Assembly: GCA_032017425.1 (NCBI GenBank)
Contig: DALZPW010000003.1
Reading direction: 5' to 3' (one strand)
Source: Faucicola tetraodonis
Lineage (GTDB): Bacteria; Pseudomonadota; Gammaproteobacteria; Pseudomonadales; Moraxellaceae
Length of the DNA: 64,000 bases
Of this stretch, positions 34,812-43,889 are shown in pieces; position 1 is the first letter of the stretch; every line of letters starts with the position of its first letter. The notes below the pieces were generated by a model. That model did no database searches. It was not told the DNA's origin and saw only the letters and a list, made by a program, of their open reading frames with translations. The position numbers and the translations under genes are program-made.

Positions 34812-35860
34812 TAGCGACCCTCAAAATCAATACGGGGATCAATGAGATGATAAGTCACATCACTTATCAACTGTAAAATCAGCCCCATCAAGGTAAAAAT
34901 AAACAACGTGCCAAAAATCACCGGATAATCGCGTTGCCCAATCGCTTCAAACCCCAGTCGTCCCAAACCATCCAAATTAAAAATCACTTCAATCAAAAAA
35001 TTGCCGGTAAAAAATATTCCCACAATTGCCGATGGCAAGCCTGCAATAATAATCATCATCGCATTGCGAAATACATGACCGTATAGCACTTTTTTTTCGC
35101 TTAACCCTTTACTGCGCGCAGTCAACACATATTGTTTGTTCAATTCTTCCATAAAACTAAACTTGGTCAAATACGCGAGTCCCGCAAACCCGCCAATCGT
35201 GCTTGCCGTAATGGGTAATGCCAAATGCCAAAAATAATCTTTGATTTTGCCAAACGTGGACAGCTTATCAAAATTCTCACTCACCAAGCCTTGTAGCGGA
35301 AAAATCTGCCAATAACTCCCCCCTGCCAACATCACCAGTAACACCACCGCCAGCACAAATACAGGCACGGCATAACTCACCGCAAGCAGCAATGCGGTGG
35401 TTTTATCCATCAGTGAATTATGGCGTTTGGCTTTGGCAATCCCTAGCGGCACAGCGATTAAATAAATCAGTAGCGTACTCCAAAGCCCTAGCGAAATCGA
35501 CACGGGCATTTTATCCAAAATCAGCTGCGACACGGGTTTGCCTTTAAAAAACGAGGTACCAAAATCGCCCTTGGCATAGCTTGTCAGCATGAGCCAAAAT
35601 CGCTCGGGCGCGGATTTATCAAAGCCGTATTGTTTTTTGATAGCCTCGACCATGTCTGGCGATAAACCGCGACTGCCTTGATAAGTGGTCGTTGACAGTT
35701 GGGTTTGGGTGGCGCCCTGTTTTTGTTCTGCTTCAATTTGGGATATTTTTTGCTCGACAGGACCGCCAGGGGCAGATTGGACAATGGCAAAATTGGTGAG
35801 TAGAATTAAAAACAAGGTGGGGATGATTAACAACAGCCGTTTAAGAATATATTTGCCCAT
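34811..35860 (-). CDS. yejB: Peptide ABC transporter permease YejB
   Basis: This is a 349-residue DppB-type permease. It has an N-terminal transmembrane helix (YILKRLLLIIPTLFLILLTNF), a periplasmic segment with LSPDMVEAIKKQYGFDK, the EAA loop TARSKGLSEKKVLYGHVFRNAMM, and FTGNFLIEVIFNLDGLG. It pairs with YejE to form the membrane channel. gloB lies 47 bp upstream on the same strand. Confidence 0.95.
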   Translation of the reverse strand: MGKYILKRLLLIIPTLFLILLTNFAIVQSAPGGPVEQKISQIEAEQKQGATQTQLSTTTYQGSRGLSPDMVEAIKKQYGFDKSAPERFWLMLTSYAKGDFGTSFFKGKPVSQLILDKMPVSISLGLWSTLLIYLIAVPLGIAKAKRHNSLMDKTTALLLAVSYAVPVFVLAVVLLVMLAGGSYWQIFPLQGLVSENFDKLSTFGKIKDYFWHLALPITASTIGGFAGLAYLTKFSFMEELNKQYVLTARSKGLSEKKVLYGHVFRNAMMIIIAGLPSAIVGIFFTGNFLIEVIFNLDGLGRLGFEAIGQRDYPVIFGTLFIFTLMGLILQLISDVTYHLIDPRIDFEGR

Positions 35861-35907
35861 AGTTATCCCTCATTATTAGCCTTAATGGTTACCTTTAATT
35901 GTTGCCA

Positions 35908-36708
35908 TTAAAAGTTATTTTTTAGTTGACGTAAGGCTTTAAATATCTCAAACGGGCTGTCATCCTCAATGCCTGTCTGCGTTTGTACGGTGTTTATCAT
36001 TTCATTACTGGGTGCAATCACTGCACGCATAAACGGATTGATGGCTTTTTCATCGGCAAGCGTGGTTGGCAAAGTCGGCTTATTCTGACTGCGTAACTGG
36101 TTGTCGTGTTCAATCGCTTTCTGTATGGCAGGATTGTTTGGCTCAATAAACTGAGCAAAGTTAAGATTTGATAAGGTATACTCATGGGCAGGATAAAATA
36201 GCGTTTCATCGTCATGTAACTGCGCGAAACGGTCAAAGCTTTCAAACAACGTCTCAATCGTGCCGGTGAAAACGCGTCCACAACCTGCGCGAAATAGCGT
36301 ATCTCCACAAAAAATATGCAGACGGTTATCAAGCGTCACTAAGTACGCTAAGTGATTTTCGGTATGCCCTGCCACTTGCCACACCTGCACAGGTCTGCCC
36401 CAAGCGGTTAATTCGCGCCCTTCAGCGACGGGGGTTAAATGCGTGGCATTGATTAATGGGTGAATATTGACGTGTGCAAAAATCTGTGCATTTGGAAACG
36501 CATTTGCCAATGCTGTTACACCGCCGATGTGGTCGCTGTGATGATGGGTCACCCATATTTGGTTAATAGTTAGATTTTCACGGTTTACAAACTCCAAAAC
36601 AGGCTCAGCATCGCCAGCATCAACAATAATCACTTCTTGTGTTTCATCATTGATAATCGCCCAAATATAGTTGTCAGTGAAGGCTGGGATTGGGTAGATT
36701 TTTAGCAT
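35908..36708 (-). CDS. gloB: Hydroxyacylglutathione hydrolase (glyoxalase II)
   Basis: GloB hydrolyses S-lactoylglutathione to lactate and glutathione in methylglyoxal detoxification. The 266-residue metallo-beta-lactamase fold has THHHSDH (54-60), AGHTENHLAYL, FCGDTLFRAGCGR and FYPAHEYT, which give both metal sites. The start at 36708 (MLKIYPIPAF) has AGGA upstream. It lies 15 bp downstream of yejA and 47 bp upstream of yejB, so it is embedded in the yej operon. gloA is not in the window. Confidence 0.95.
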   Translation of the reverse strand: MLKIYPIPAFTDNYIWAIINDETQEVIIVDAGDAEPVLEFVNRENLTINQIWVTHHHSDHIGGVTALANAFPNAQIFAHVNIHPLINATHLTPVAEGRELTAWGRPVQVWQVAGHTENHLAYLVTLDNRLHIFCGDTLFRAGCGRVFTGTIETLFESFDRFAQLHDDETLFYPAHEYTLSNLNFAQFIEPNNPAIQKAIEHDNQLRSQNKPTLPTTLADEKAINPFMRAVIAPSNEMINTVQTQTGIEDDSPFEIFKALRQLKNNF

Positions 36709-36722
36709 TGTTTTATTCCTTA

Positions 36723-38621
36723 TTATTTTCCTAAATACTGCATGACTTGTGCTTGTTTGTCTTTGTTCGCCCACCAATAATCGATGCCGATGGCATTGCT
36801 TGGCAGTGGCCCATGCTCATAAAATTTCCAATACGCCACATTGTCAGTATGCTTGCCATAAGTCGGCACGACATAATAGCCCGCGCGTAGCAGACGGTCT
36901 AATACTTTGCTGTATAGTACAATATCGTCACGATTTTTCGACACTATGAGTTTGGCGATCACCGCATCAATGGCTTTGTTTTTGATACCCGCTGAGTTTT
37001 GGTTGCCTTTTTCGTCTGCGGCTTGTGAACCCCACATATAGGTCTGCTCTGCGCCAGGTGACAAACTTTGGGCAAACATATCGATAATCATGTCGTAGTC
37101 GTATCTGCGAGTGCGCTCTAGGTACTGTGGAACATCGGCTTGGCGAAAGCTGGCATCAAACCCTAGCCGCTGCAGGTTACGTAAAAAAGGCAACACAATG
37201 CGCGCATTCTTGTCATCGGCGGATAAAAATTCCAGTTTGGCGAGCTGACCATTGGGCTGATATAGCTTCATATTTTGGTATTTGAAACCCGCTTGCAGCA
37301 GCAATTCACGCGCTTTTAATAAATTGTCTCGATTAAATCCATCGCCAATTGATTTGGGGGCTTGCCAATCGCTTAAAACAGCCTGTCTTTGAATGGGCTC
37401 AAGGTCAGGTAATAGCGGATTGATAACCGCCAGTTCTTGGGGCGTTGGCGTGCCGGTTGCGGCAAGCGCTGACCCATGAAAAAAGCTTTGCAGGCGTTCA
37501 TACTGCCCATAAAACATGGTTTTATTGAGCCATTCAAAATCATACGCCAGTGTCATCGCTTGGCGCACCCGAATGTCTTGAAAAATCGGTCGGCGCAAAT
37601 TCATCACAATCGCTTGCATCGGTACGGGGTTGTTATTGGCGATTTGCGCTTTGGTAATCATGCCTGCTTTGACGGCAGGAAAGTTATAACCCGTCGACCA
37701 TGTCCGCGCTTTGTTTTCGGCACGGAAAAAATATTCGCCTGATTTAAAGCCTTCAAATGCCACTTCGGGGTTTTGATAATATACATACTTAATTTGGTCA
37801 AAATTATAACGACCGACATTTACCACCACGCCTGCGTCAGGTTTGGCGCCCCAATAATTGGGGTCACGCACATAGGTAATGGCGCGTCCTGCATCGATTG
37901 TGCCGACTTTATATGCGCCACTGCCCATCAGTGGCGTCAGTCCGACTTTATCAAAATAGCCATCAATCGATTTTTTTGACCAAATCGGCATTTGCGCGAC
38001 GGTCAATTTGATTTCTTGATTGTCTTTGGATTTAAAAATAAATTTGACGGTTTGTCGATCGATCACTTGGGTTTCTTTGACATCGGATAGATAGCTACGC
38101 ATACTCATCACGCCTTTTGTGAGCAGTGCATCCATACTGGCTTTGACATCTTGCGCCGTCACAGGCGTGCCATCCCAAAAATAGGCTTTGGGGTTGATAT
38201 GATAGATAACCCAGCTTGGGTCATCTGGGTCATACGTGACTTTATCCGCCAGTAGTGGGTACTGCACAAACGCTTCAGACAGCGAGCCTGTCATCAAACT
38301 TTCAAACAAATAATCGGTGCCGGTCACAGGTGTACCGACATCAATCCATTTATTAATGCTGTCAAAGGTGCCGATGGCAGATAGGCTTAACACACCGCCT
38401 TTGGGGGCGTTGGGATTGGCATAGGGTAAATGTGAGACATGGGCAAATTGCGCGGTGCTGTTGTGAGCAATAGACGTGCCAGTGATGATGGCAGTATTGG
38501 CAGCGGAAGCGGCCACTAACAAACCCAGCACCCAGTATTTTTTGCCGAATGTTTGGCGAGTGATTGGCCTCATCCAGTGGGCTAGTTTTATCGCCCTGTT
38601 TGCTTTCACTTGCATCCCCAT
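36723..38621 (-). CDS. yejA: Peptide ABC transporter substrate-binding protein YejA
   Basis: The 632-residue periplasmic protein has a long basic N-region and a hydrophobic signal (YWVLGLLVAASAANTAIITG). A family 5 binding domain follows, opening with LPYANPNAPKGGVLSLSAIGTFD as in YejA. Other marks are WIDVGTPVTGTDYLFESLM, FYFDGTP-like AYFWDGTPVTAQDV, and QSLSPGAEQTYMWGS. It captures oligopeptides for YejBEF. It is the first gene of yejA-gloB-yejB-yejE, with a shared serC terminator region upstream. Confidence 0.93.
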   Translation of the reverse strand: MGMQVKANRAIKLAHWMRPITRQTFGKKYWVLGLLVAASAANTAIITGTSIAHNSTAQFAHVSHLPYANPNAPKGGVLSLSAIGTFDSINKWIDVGTPVTGTDYLFESLMTGSLSEAFVQYPLLADKVTYDPDDPSWVIYHINPKAYFWDGTPVTAQDVKASMDALLTKGVMSMRSYLSDVKETQVIDRQTVKFIFKSKDNQEIKLTVAQMPIWSKKSIDGYFDKVGLTPLMGSGAYKVGTIDAGRAITYVRDPNYWGAKPDAGVVVNVGRYNFDQIKYVYYQNPEVAFEGFKSGEYFFRAENKARTWSTGYNFPAVKAGMITKAQIANNNPVPMQAIVMNLRRPIFQDIRVRQAMTLAYDFEWLNKTMFYGQYERLQSFFHGSALAATGTPTPQELAVINPLLPDLEPIQRQAVLSDWQAPKSIGDGFNRDNLLKARELLLQAGFKYQNMKLYQPNGQLAKLEFLSADDKNARIVLPFLRNLQRLGFDASFRQADVPQYLERTRRYDYDMIIDMFAQSLSPGAEQTYMWGSQAADEKGNQNSAGIKNKAIDAVIAKLIVSKNRDDIVLYSKVLDRLLRAGYYVVPTYGKHTDNVAYWKFYEHGPLPSNAIGIDYWWANKDKQAQVMQYLGK

Positions 38622-38698
38622 GACCCCTTCACCTATTTTTCAAAAACCCTTGGTATGGCTAGCTGTTATCCCTCATATGCCCCACACCCGCTAACTAT

Positions 38699-38738
38699 AA
38701 AAAAGACTTAACAAGCATTTTAGCTGTTAAGTCTTAAT
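38699..38738 (-). terminator. Rho-independent terminator after serC
   Basis: AAGACTTAACA (38704-38714) and TGTTAAGTCTT (38726-38736) form an 11-bp stem; T run on the minus strand, 20 bp past the serC stop. Confidence 0.85.
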
Positions 38739-38760
38739 GTAGCACGATTGTTAAATCTTT

Positions 38761-39864
38761 TTATACGCTAGTTTGTTCAAACTGCTGCATAAATTTGATT
38801 AACTTTTCAGCGGTCGCCAAATCAATCGCGTTATAAATACTGGCGCGCATGCCGCCCACTGTACGATGCCCTTTAAGATTCAAAAATCCTGCTTCGTCGG
38901 CTTTAGCTAAGAAGGTTTTATCAAGTTGACTGTCTGCCAAGGTGAAAGGTACATTCATAATTGAGCGGTTGTCTTTGTTGACAGGGTTTTGGTAAAAATC
39001 GCTTTGGTCGATAAATTCATACAGCTTTTGCGCTTTTAACAAATTTTGTTGATAAATTGCCTCGACACCGCCTTGCTCAAGCAACCATTCAAACACCAAA
39101 CCTGCCAAATACCAAGAAAAAGTTGCTGGGGTATTGACCATCGAATCATTGTCGGCTTGGTTTTTATAGTCCAAGATACTTGGGCAAACCAAGTTGGCAT
39201 GACCGATCAAATCATCACGGACAATCACAAGCGTCAAGCCCGCAGGACCGATATTTTTTTGCGCACCTGCATAAATCAGTCCAAATTTTGATACATCTAT
39301 TGGGCTAGATAGGATGCAAGATGACATATCCGCCACGATGGGTACATTGACCGCTGGCACATCAAACATCGCCAAGCCATTAATGGTCTCATTGGGGCAA
39401 TAATGGAAATAATCGGCGTTGTCATTAAGTTGCCAGCTATCACGTGGGGGCACAGTGGTATAGTTGCTGTCTTTGGCAGAAGCAACGACATTGATTTTGC
39501 CTAGCCCCGCTTGCTCATAGCGTTTGGCTTCGCTGATGGCTTTTTTAGACCAAATGCCAGTGTCTAAATAATCGGCTTCCCCTTTAAGTAAATTCAATGG
39601 AATGGCTGAAAACTGCAGGCTTGCGCCACCTTGCAAAAATAGCACTTTATAATTGTCAGGAATGTTCATCAGCTTGCGCAAATCCTGCTCGGCTTTTGAG
39701 GCAATGCCCACAAATTCACTGCTACGGTGGCTCATCTCCATCACCGACATGCCTGAGCCATGCCAATTTAACAATTCGGCTTGCGCTTTTTGCAGCACCG
39801 CAGTCGGCATAGATGCTGGTCCTGCACAAAAGTTAGCAACACGTTGATCAAAGCTGACACTCAT
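38761..39864 (-). CDS. serC: Phosphoserine aminotransferase
   Basis: SerC makes phosphoserine from 3-phosphohydroxypyruvate and also serves pyridoxal-phosphate synthesis. The 367-residue product begins with NFCAGPASMPTAVLQKAQAELLNW. It carries the PLP lysine in YAGAQKNIGPAG, and ends with GHRTVGGMRASIYNA. Length is typical. It is flanked by its terminator and the psi-like gene, so probably alone. A two-copy 15-bp repeat precedes its start. Confidence 0.97.
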   Translation of the reverse strand: MSVSFDQRVANFCAGPASMPTAVLQKAQAELLNWHGSGMSVMEMSHRSSEFVGIASKAEQDLRKLMNIPDNYKVLFLQGGASLQFSAIPLNLLKGEADYLDTGIWSKKAISEAKRYEQAGLGKINVVASAKDSNYTTVPPRDSWQLNDNADYFHYCPNETINGLAMFDVPAVNVPIVADMSSCILSSPIDVSKFGLIYAGAQKNIGPAGLTLVIVRDDLIGHANLVCPSILDYKNQADNDSMVNTPATFSWYLAGLVFEWLLEQGGVEAIYQQNLLKAQKLYEFIDQSDFYQNPVNKDNRSIMNVPFTLADSQLDKTFLAKADEAGFLNLKGHRTVGGMRASIYNAIDLATAEKLIKFMQQFEQTSV

Positions 39865-39877
39865 AGCACGTTCCTTT

Positions 39878-39907
39878 TTATCGTGTGAAATGTTATCGTG
39901 TGAAATG
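39878..39907. repeat. Two-copy 15-bp tandem repeat upstream of serC
   Basis: TTATCGTGTGAAATG occurs twice with no mismatch (39878-39892, 39893-39907), just before the serC ribosome site. Confidence 0.9.
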
Positions 39908-39985
39908 AAATAAAAAAATACTTTACCACAATATGGCTAGTCGATGAATCATAAAGATAAGTCATCAATCGGCAGCTCATTGGGT

Positions 39986-40852
39986 TTAACGGGCTAGCAA
40001 CTGCCACAGTTGGCGTTTTAGGCGATAATCATCGAGCATATCCAGCAGATAAGGCAGGCGCTGTATCGGTTGTTCATCTAGACAGTCAGGCAATGGCGTT
40101 AATGCCCCCACCTTGGGATTGCCTTGATTGATACGGTATAAAAACCCCGAAAACCCTGCGACTGCCATCGGGTAGCTGCTCATTAATTGCACCGTGGCTT
40201 TGGGTATATGTTGGCTATCGGTCAGCAAAGGAAAGTTAAAAAAATGCACTGACGCTTTTAACCCACTGATGATTTGTTGCCATAACTGGTATTGGCGGCT
40301 GTCCGTCTGCAAAAAATGACTGTCAACCACCAGTGTCCACTCACCCACCACTATCGCCTGCACATCAAAACTGGCAGTGAGCAATTCATCATTGAGCTGT
40401 TCATTATTGAACCGTTCATCACTGTACCCGGCATCACTGTACCTATCACTATTTGGCGCAGGGTTACTTTTGAAAAGTGAATCATGGGGTAAAGATGAAT
40501 GATTGGGTAAAGGTAAATCATGCGGGTGAAAATCTGCCAGACTCGCTGGCGGTAATTCTGCTACGCTATGAACGGCATCATCCGCAATAACAGGATGATT
40601 GAAGTCTGGCGTTGTATCAATGGGCGCAAGTTCGCTAGTTAACCCAGTTTGAGCGGGTTGTAACTGCTGTGGCATAGCAGCAAGGGTCTCAACCGCTTGA
40701 TAGGAAGAAACAACCTCAAAATCTTCTACATTAGCAAACGTTTTGACCGGGCAATCTTGGCGCACCCAACGCGTAACACCCATCTGCGCCAGTATTTCGC
40801 TTTGCCAGGCATGGTACTGCTGCTCATCAAGGGTAAGGTCAAGTACAGTCAT
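39986..40852 (-). CDS. Candidate DNA polymerase III psi subunit (HolD-like)
   Basis: This 288-residue product is not firmly recognised. The N-terminus (about 11-33, QYHAWQSEILAQMGVTRWV) resembles the HolD start, where a short helix with LQQLGITxW binds the clamp loader. Near the end, RLKRQLWQLLAR resembles the last HolD helix, and WTLVVDSHFLQTDS then LWQQIISGL fits the psi core. Between them (about 70-160) lies a disordered Pro/Ser/Asp/Asn-rich linker encoded partly by 15-bp repeats. If right, it ties SSB to the clamp loader; it lies between serC and aroC, not rimI as in E. coli. Confidence 0.5.
   Translation of the reverse strand: MTVLDLTLDEQQYHAWQSEILAQMGVTRWVRQDCPVKTFANVEDFEVVSSYQAVETLAAMPQQLQPAQTGLTSELAPIDTTPDFNHPVIADDAVHSVAELPPASLADFHPHDLPLPNHSSLPHDSLFKSNPAPNSDRYSDAGYSDERFNNEQLNDELLTASFDVQAIVVGEWTLVVDSHFLQTDSRQYQLWQQIISGLKASVHFFNFPLLTDSQHIPKATVQLMSSYPMAVAGFSGFLYRINQGNPKVGALTPLPDCLDEQPIQRLPYLLDMLDDYRLKRQLWQLLAR
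40381..40454. repeat. 15-bp periodic degenerate tandem repeat in the psi-like gene
   Basis: Units at 40381, 40396, 40411, 40426 and 40441 share a TCATxACTGT/TCATTATTGA pattern. They encode the acidic/Asn/Tyr-rich linker (YSDAGYSDERFNNEQLNDEL), in frame. Confidence 0.75.
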
Positions 40853-40927
40853 ACCAATGTTAACTCAAGTTGAATGGGGCAACGCATTGTAGCAACCTTA
40901 TGGCAACCAAATACCCCTAGTAAAAAA

Positions 40928-42031
40928 TTACACAATCGGGGTGAGCGGCACAGTGACATCTGCATTTTGCCCACGATGACGCAGATAATGGTCTAACAGC
41001 ACAATGGCAAGCATGGCTTCTGCAATCGGCGTAGCACGCACACCGACACAAGGATCATGCCGCCCTTTGGTTAGCATCTCTACTGCATTGCCGTGAATAT
41101 CAATACTTTGACCCGGGGTGGTGATACTGGCAGTAGGTTTTAGCGCAATACTCACTACAATCGTTTGCCCTGATGAAATTCCCCCTAAAATTCCCCCGGC
41201 ATGGTTGGCATTAAAGCCGTGCAAGGTTAACTCGTCGCGAGACTCATGCCCAAACTGTCCCGCCACTGCCATACCATCGCCAATTTCAACGCCTTTGACC
41301 GCATTGATGCTCATCATCGCATGCGCGATATCCGCATCAAGTCTGTCAAACACAGGTTCACCCAATCCCACAGGCACACCCGATGCCAATATGGTAAGCT
41401 TTGCGCCACAACTTGTCCCTTGCTCACGGCATTGGGTAATCAGCTGCTCAAACTTTGGCAAGGCATCTATATCCGCACAAAAAAATGGGTTGCTGTTGAC
41501 AAATTCCCAATCAATCATATTTTCAGGTATTTGTTTGGCAACCACATCACCAATCTGGGTCACATAACCGCGAACTTCTACCCCTAGCCGTTGTTTCAAA
41601 TATTTCTTGGCAATCGCGCCCGCTGCCACTCGCATTGCCGTTTCGCGCGCTGATGAGCGACCACCGCCACGATAATCGCGAAACCCATATTTCATGCTAT
41701 AAGTATAATCGGCATGGTTGGGACGAAAGGTGTCTTTAATATCGCTATAATCTTTGGATTTTTGGTTGGTATTGCGAATCAAAAGCCCGATAGACGTACC
41801 TGTCGTTTTACCCTCAAACACGCCAGAGATAATTTCAACTGCATCGTCTTCACGGCGCTGGGTCGCAAATTTTGAGGTACCAGGCTTGCGGCGATCCAGG
41901 TCTATTTGCAGATCTGCTTCGGTTAAAGGCAACCCTGGTGGCACACCGTCAACGATTGCCATAAGTCCTGCGCCATGTGATTCGCCACAGGTGGTGACGG
42001 TAAAAACTTGCCCGATGGTATTGCCTGCCAT
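40928..42031 (-). CDS. aroC: Chorismate synthase
   Basis: AroC converts EPSP to chorismate with reduced FMN. The 367-residue product has GESHGAGLMAIVDGVPPG, YSMKYGFRDYRGGGRSSARETAMRVAAGAIAKKYL and DPCVGVRATPIAEAMLA, which are the three family signatures. It ends 75 bp before the psi-like gene and lies 140 bp downstream of prmB, the same prmB-aroC pair as in E. coli. Confidence 0.97.
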   Translation of the reverse strand: MAGNTIGQVFTVTTCGESHGAGLMAIVDGVPPGLPLTEADLQIDLDRRKPGTSKFATQRREDDAVEIISGVFEGKTTGTSIGLLIRNTNQKSKDYSDIKDTFRPNHADYTYSMKYGFRDYRGGGRSSARETAMRVAAGAIAKKYLKQRLGVEVRGYVTQIGDVVAKQIPENMIDWEFVNSNPFFCADIDALPKFEQLITQCREQGTSCGAKLTILASGVPVGLGEPVFDRLDADIAHAMMSINAVKGVEIGDGMAVAGQFGHESRDELTLHGFNANHAGGILGGISSGQTIVVSIALKPTASITTPGQSIDIHGNAVEMLTKGRHDPCVGVRATPIAEAMLAIVLLDHYLRHRGQNADVTVPLTPIV

Positions 42032-42171
42032 TTACGCTCCGCTTGATTTTTCATCAATACTTACAAATCAAATAATAGGTTTGTTGCACCCTGTTGATAT
42101 ATTGTTTTTTTAGCCATTATCCAACTTATTAAATCAACAAGTTAAAGATAGCAACCCCAAACAACCGCTTA

Positions 42172-43341
42172 CTAAGAAGCGCTCACATACTGCTCAAAAT
42201 ATGCCCGATTTTCCATCAATTCATCATAATCCATGGCAAAAATCCCATGCCCGCCATGCGCAAAGGTCAACCAATCAAACTGAATTTCAGGATACGCCTG
42301 GCGCAGTGCCCATTCACTATCCCCCACCTCGCATACCAGTAAGCCGTCACGAGTCAGATAATCTGGGGCGCTATATAAAATATGATGCACCAAATCCAAG
42401 CCATCTTGTCCCGCTGCCAACGCATGGTCTGGCTCATGCAAGAACTCGGGTGGTAAATCTGCCATCGTTGCCGCATCGACATACGGCGGGTTGGTCACAA
42501 TCAAATCATATTGATTTTCCGCAGGCACTTTTTCAAATAAGTTTGACTCAATCAAATTGACCTGATGGTTCATGTGGTGATGTTCCACATTGACCGCTGC
42601 CACTTCTAGGGCATTTTTATCGATATCACTGGCATCGACCATTGCATCAGGGAAACGGCTTGCCAAGGCAATGGCAATACAGCCTGACCCTGTACACAAG
42701 TCCAGCATACGTTCTGGCTGTGCTAACTGCTTATCATACAATCCGTGGTCATGAAATTTTTTGTCATTAGTAGTGCCACTGATTCTTTCAACCAAATCAT
42801 TCGGCTCAAAATACGGATAAAACTGCTGGCGAATCAGCTCAGCAATCGGCGAGCGCGGAATCAAAACCCGCTCATCCACATAAAATGGCAAATCGCAAAA
42901 ATAAGATAAATTAATCAAATAACTCAAAGGCTTACGTTCAACGATACGGCGCTGCAACAGTGTCAACACTTCTGATTTTTCGCTATTGGTCAGGCGACAA
43001 TCTAAAATTTGCTCATCGGCAGACCAATCAAGCGACAAGGTTTGTAGCACAATGGCAGAAGCCTCAGCAAACTCATCTGTGGTACCTTGCGCGACTACCA
43101 CATCATACTCGCGTAATTTACTGACCCCAAAACGGATAAAATCGCGAATCGTTTTTAGGGTTTGGTGGGCTTCAGCAAACTCTTGTTGCATGGTGTCAAA
43201 GATGTCATCTGACTCGGTTTCTTCATCCATATCAAGTGCTTGCAAATCGATTTGCAAGTCATCAAAATTTTGTGAATCTTGATTTTGGTCAAAAGATGGC
43301 GTGTGAGAAACATTGGCTGATGCAAATGGCGATGATGACAT
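42172..43341 (-). CDS. prmB: Ribosomal protein L3 glutamine N5-methyltransferase
   Basis: PrmB methylates a glutamine of L3 during ribosome assembly. The 389-residue product has motif I MLDLCTGSGCIAIALA and the NPPY motif (IVTNPPYVDAA) that binds the glutamine amide. FCDLPFYVDERVLIPRSPIAELI is typical of PrmB. It is about 75 residues longer than E. coli PrmB because of an acidic N-terminal extension (residues about 1-65, EETESDDIFDTMQQEF). The PrmB versus PrmC choice rests on the IPRSPI segment and the neighbour aroC. Confidence 0.93.
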   Translation of the reverse strand: MSSSPFASANVSHTPSFDQNQDSQNFDDLQIDLQALDMDEETESDDIFDTMQQEFAEAHQTLKTIRDFIRFGVSKLREYDVVVAQGTTDEFAEASAIVLQTLSLDWSADEQILDCRLTNSEKSEVLTLLQRRIVERKPLSYLINLSYFCDLPFYVDERVLIPRSPIAELIRQQFYPYFEPNDLVERISGTTNDKKFHDHGLYDKQLAQPERMLDLCTGSGCIAIALASRFPDAMVDASDIDKNALEVAAVNVEHHHMNHQVNLIESNLFEKVPAENQYDLIVTNPPYVDAATMADLPPEFLHEPDHALAAGQDGLDLVHHILYSAPDYLTRDGLLVCEVGDSEWALRQAYPEIQFDWLTFAHGGHGIFAMDYDELMENRAYFEQYVSAS

Positions 43342-43511
43342 AGTGGTTAACCTAAAAAATTTTGAATTAAAATTATAATATACTTTGATTTTTTTACAAA
43401 TTATTTAACAAGCTAAAGTCATTTCACAAGTTAAAGGGTCGCAGATTTGTACAATTCAATTTTTCATCATCGAGCTATTCAATAAACATGGTAAAAATAG
43501 CTATTGCGCGC

Positions 43512-43540
43512 AGGTTTAAACATTTTAAACCCTTTTTTGG
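43512..43540 (+). terminator. Orphan terminator-like hairpin
   Basis: GGTTTAA and TTAAACC pair around a short loop and are followed by CTTTTTT on the plus strand, in the 548-bp gap 43342-43889. No plus-strand gene lies upstream, so it may end a small RNA or stop antisense reading. The gap holds no other gene that I can see. An alternative stem AACCC/GGGTT overlaps it. Confidence 0.35.
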
Positions 43541-43801
43541 GTTAATCTTGCTATAAAAATACCGCTTGGTTAAAAAATTTTACCATTGTCTATCGCGCGA
43601 TTTGTTAATGTTAGACTTAAAGCATGTAAATTCGCCTATGGGACAATTTATTCATACGACAATTTAACTGTTTAGCTGTGGAAAAATTTAACTATGCAGC
43701 AAGGTTTCATGGCGCAAGGTTGTTAAACGCTTTGGCAAACGCTACTTAGATTGCCGTGCTGCCAACAAATGAGCCATTGCCCGAAAAGTTGGTTTTTATA
43801 G

Positions 43802-43807
43802 TATAAT
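43802..43807 (+). promoter_or_regulatory. Candidate -10 element for the L,D-transpeptidase gene
   Basis: A perfect TATAAT lies 82 bp before the start codon. The nearest -35 (TTGCCC at 43777) is spaced by 19 bp, which is long, so this is only a candidate. Confidence 0.4.
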
Positions 43808-43889
43808 TGCTGCCAATTTATGCTTTTATTGTACGTTATTTATATTGTCCCTTATTTTTATTTGTTATTGCCGATTATTGAGTCAATCT

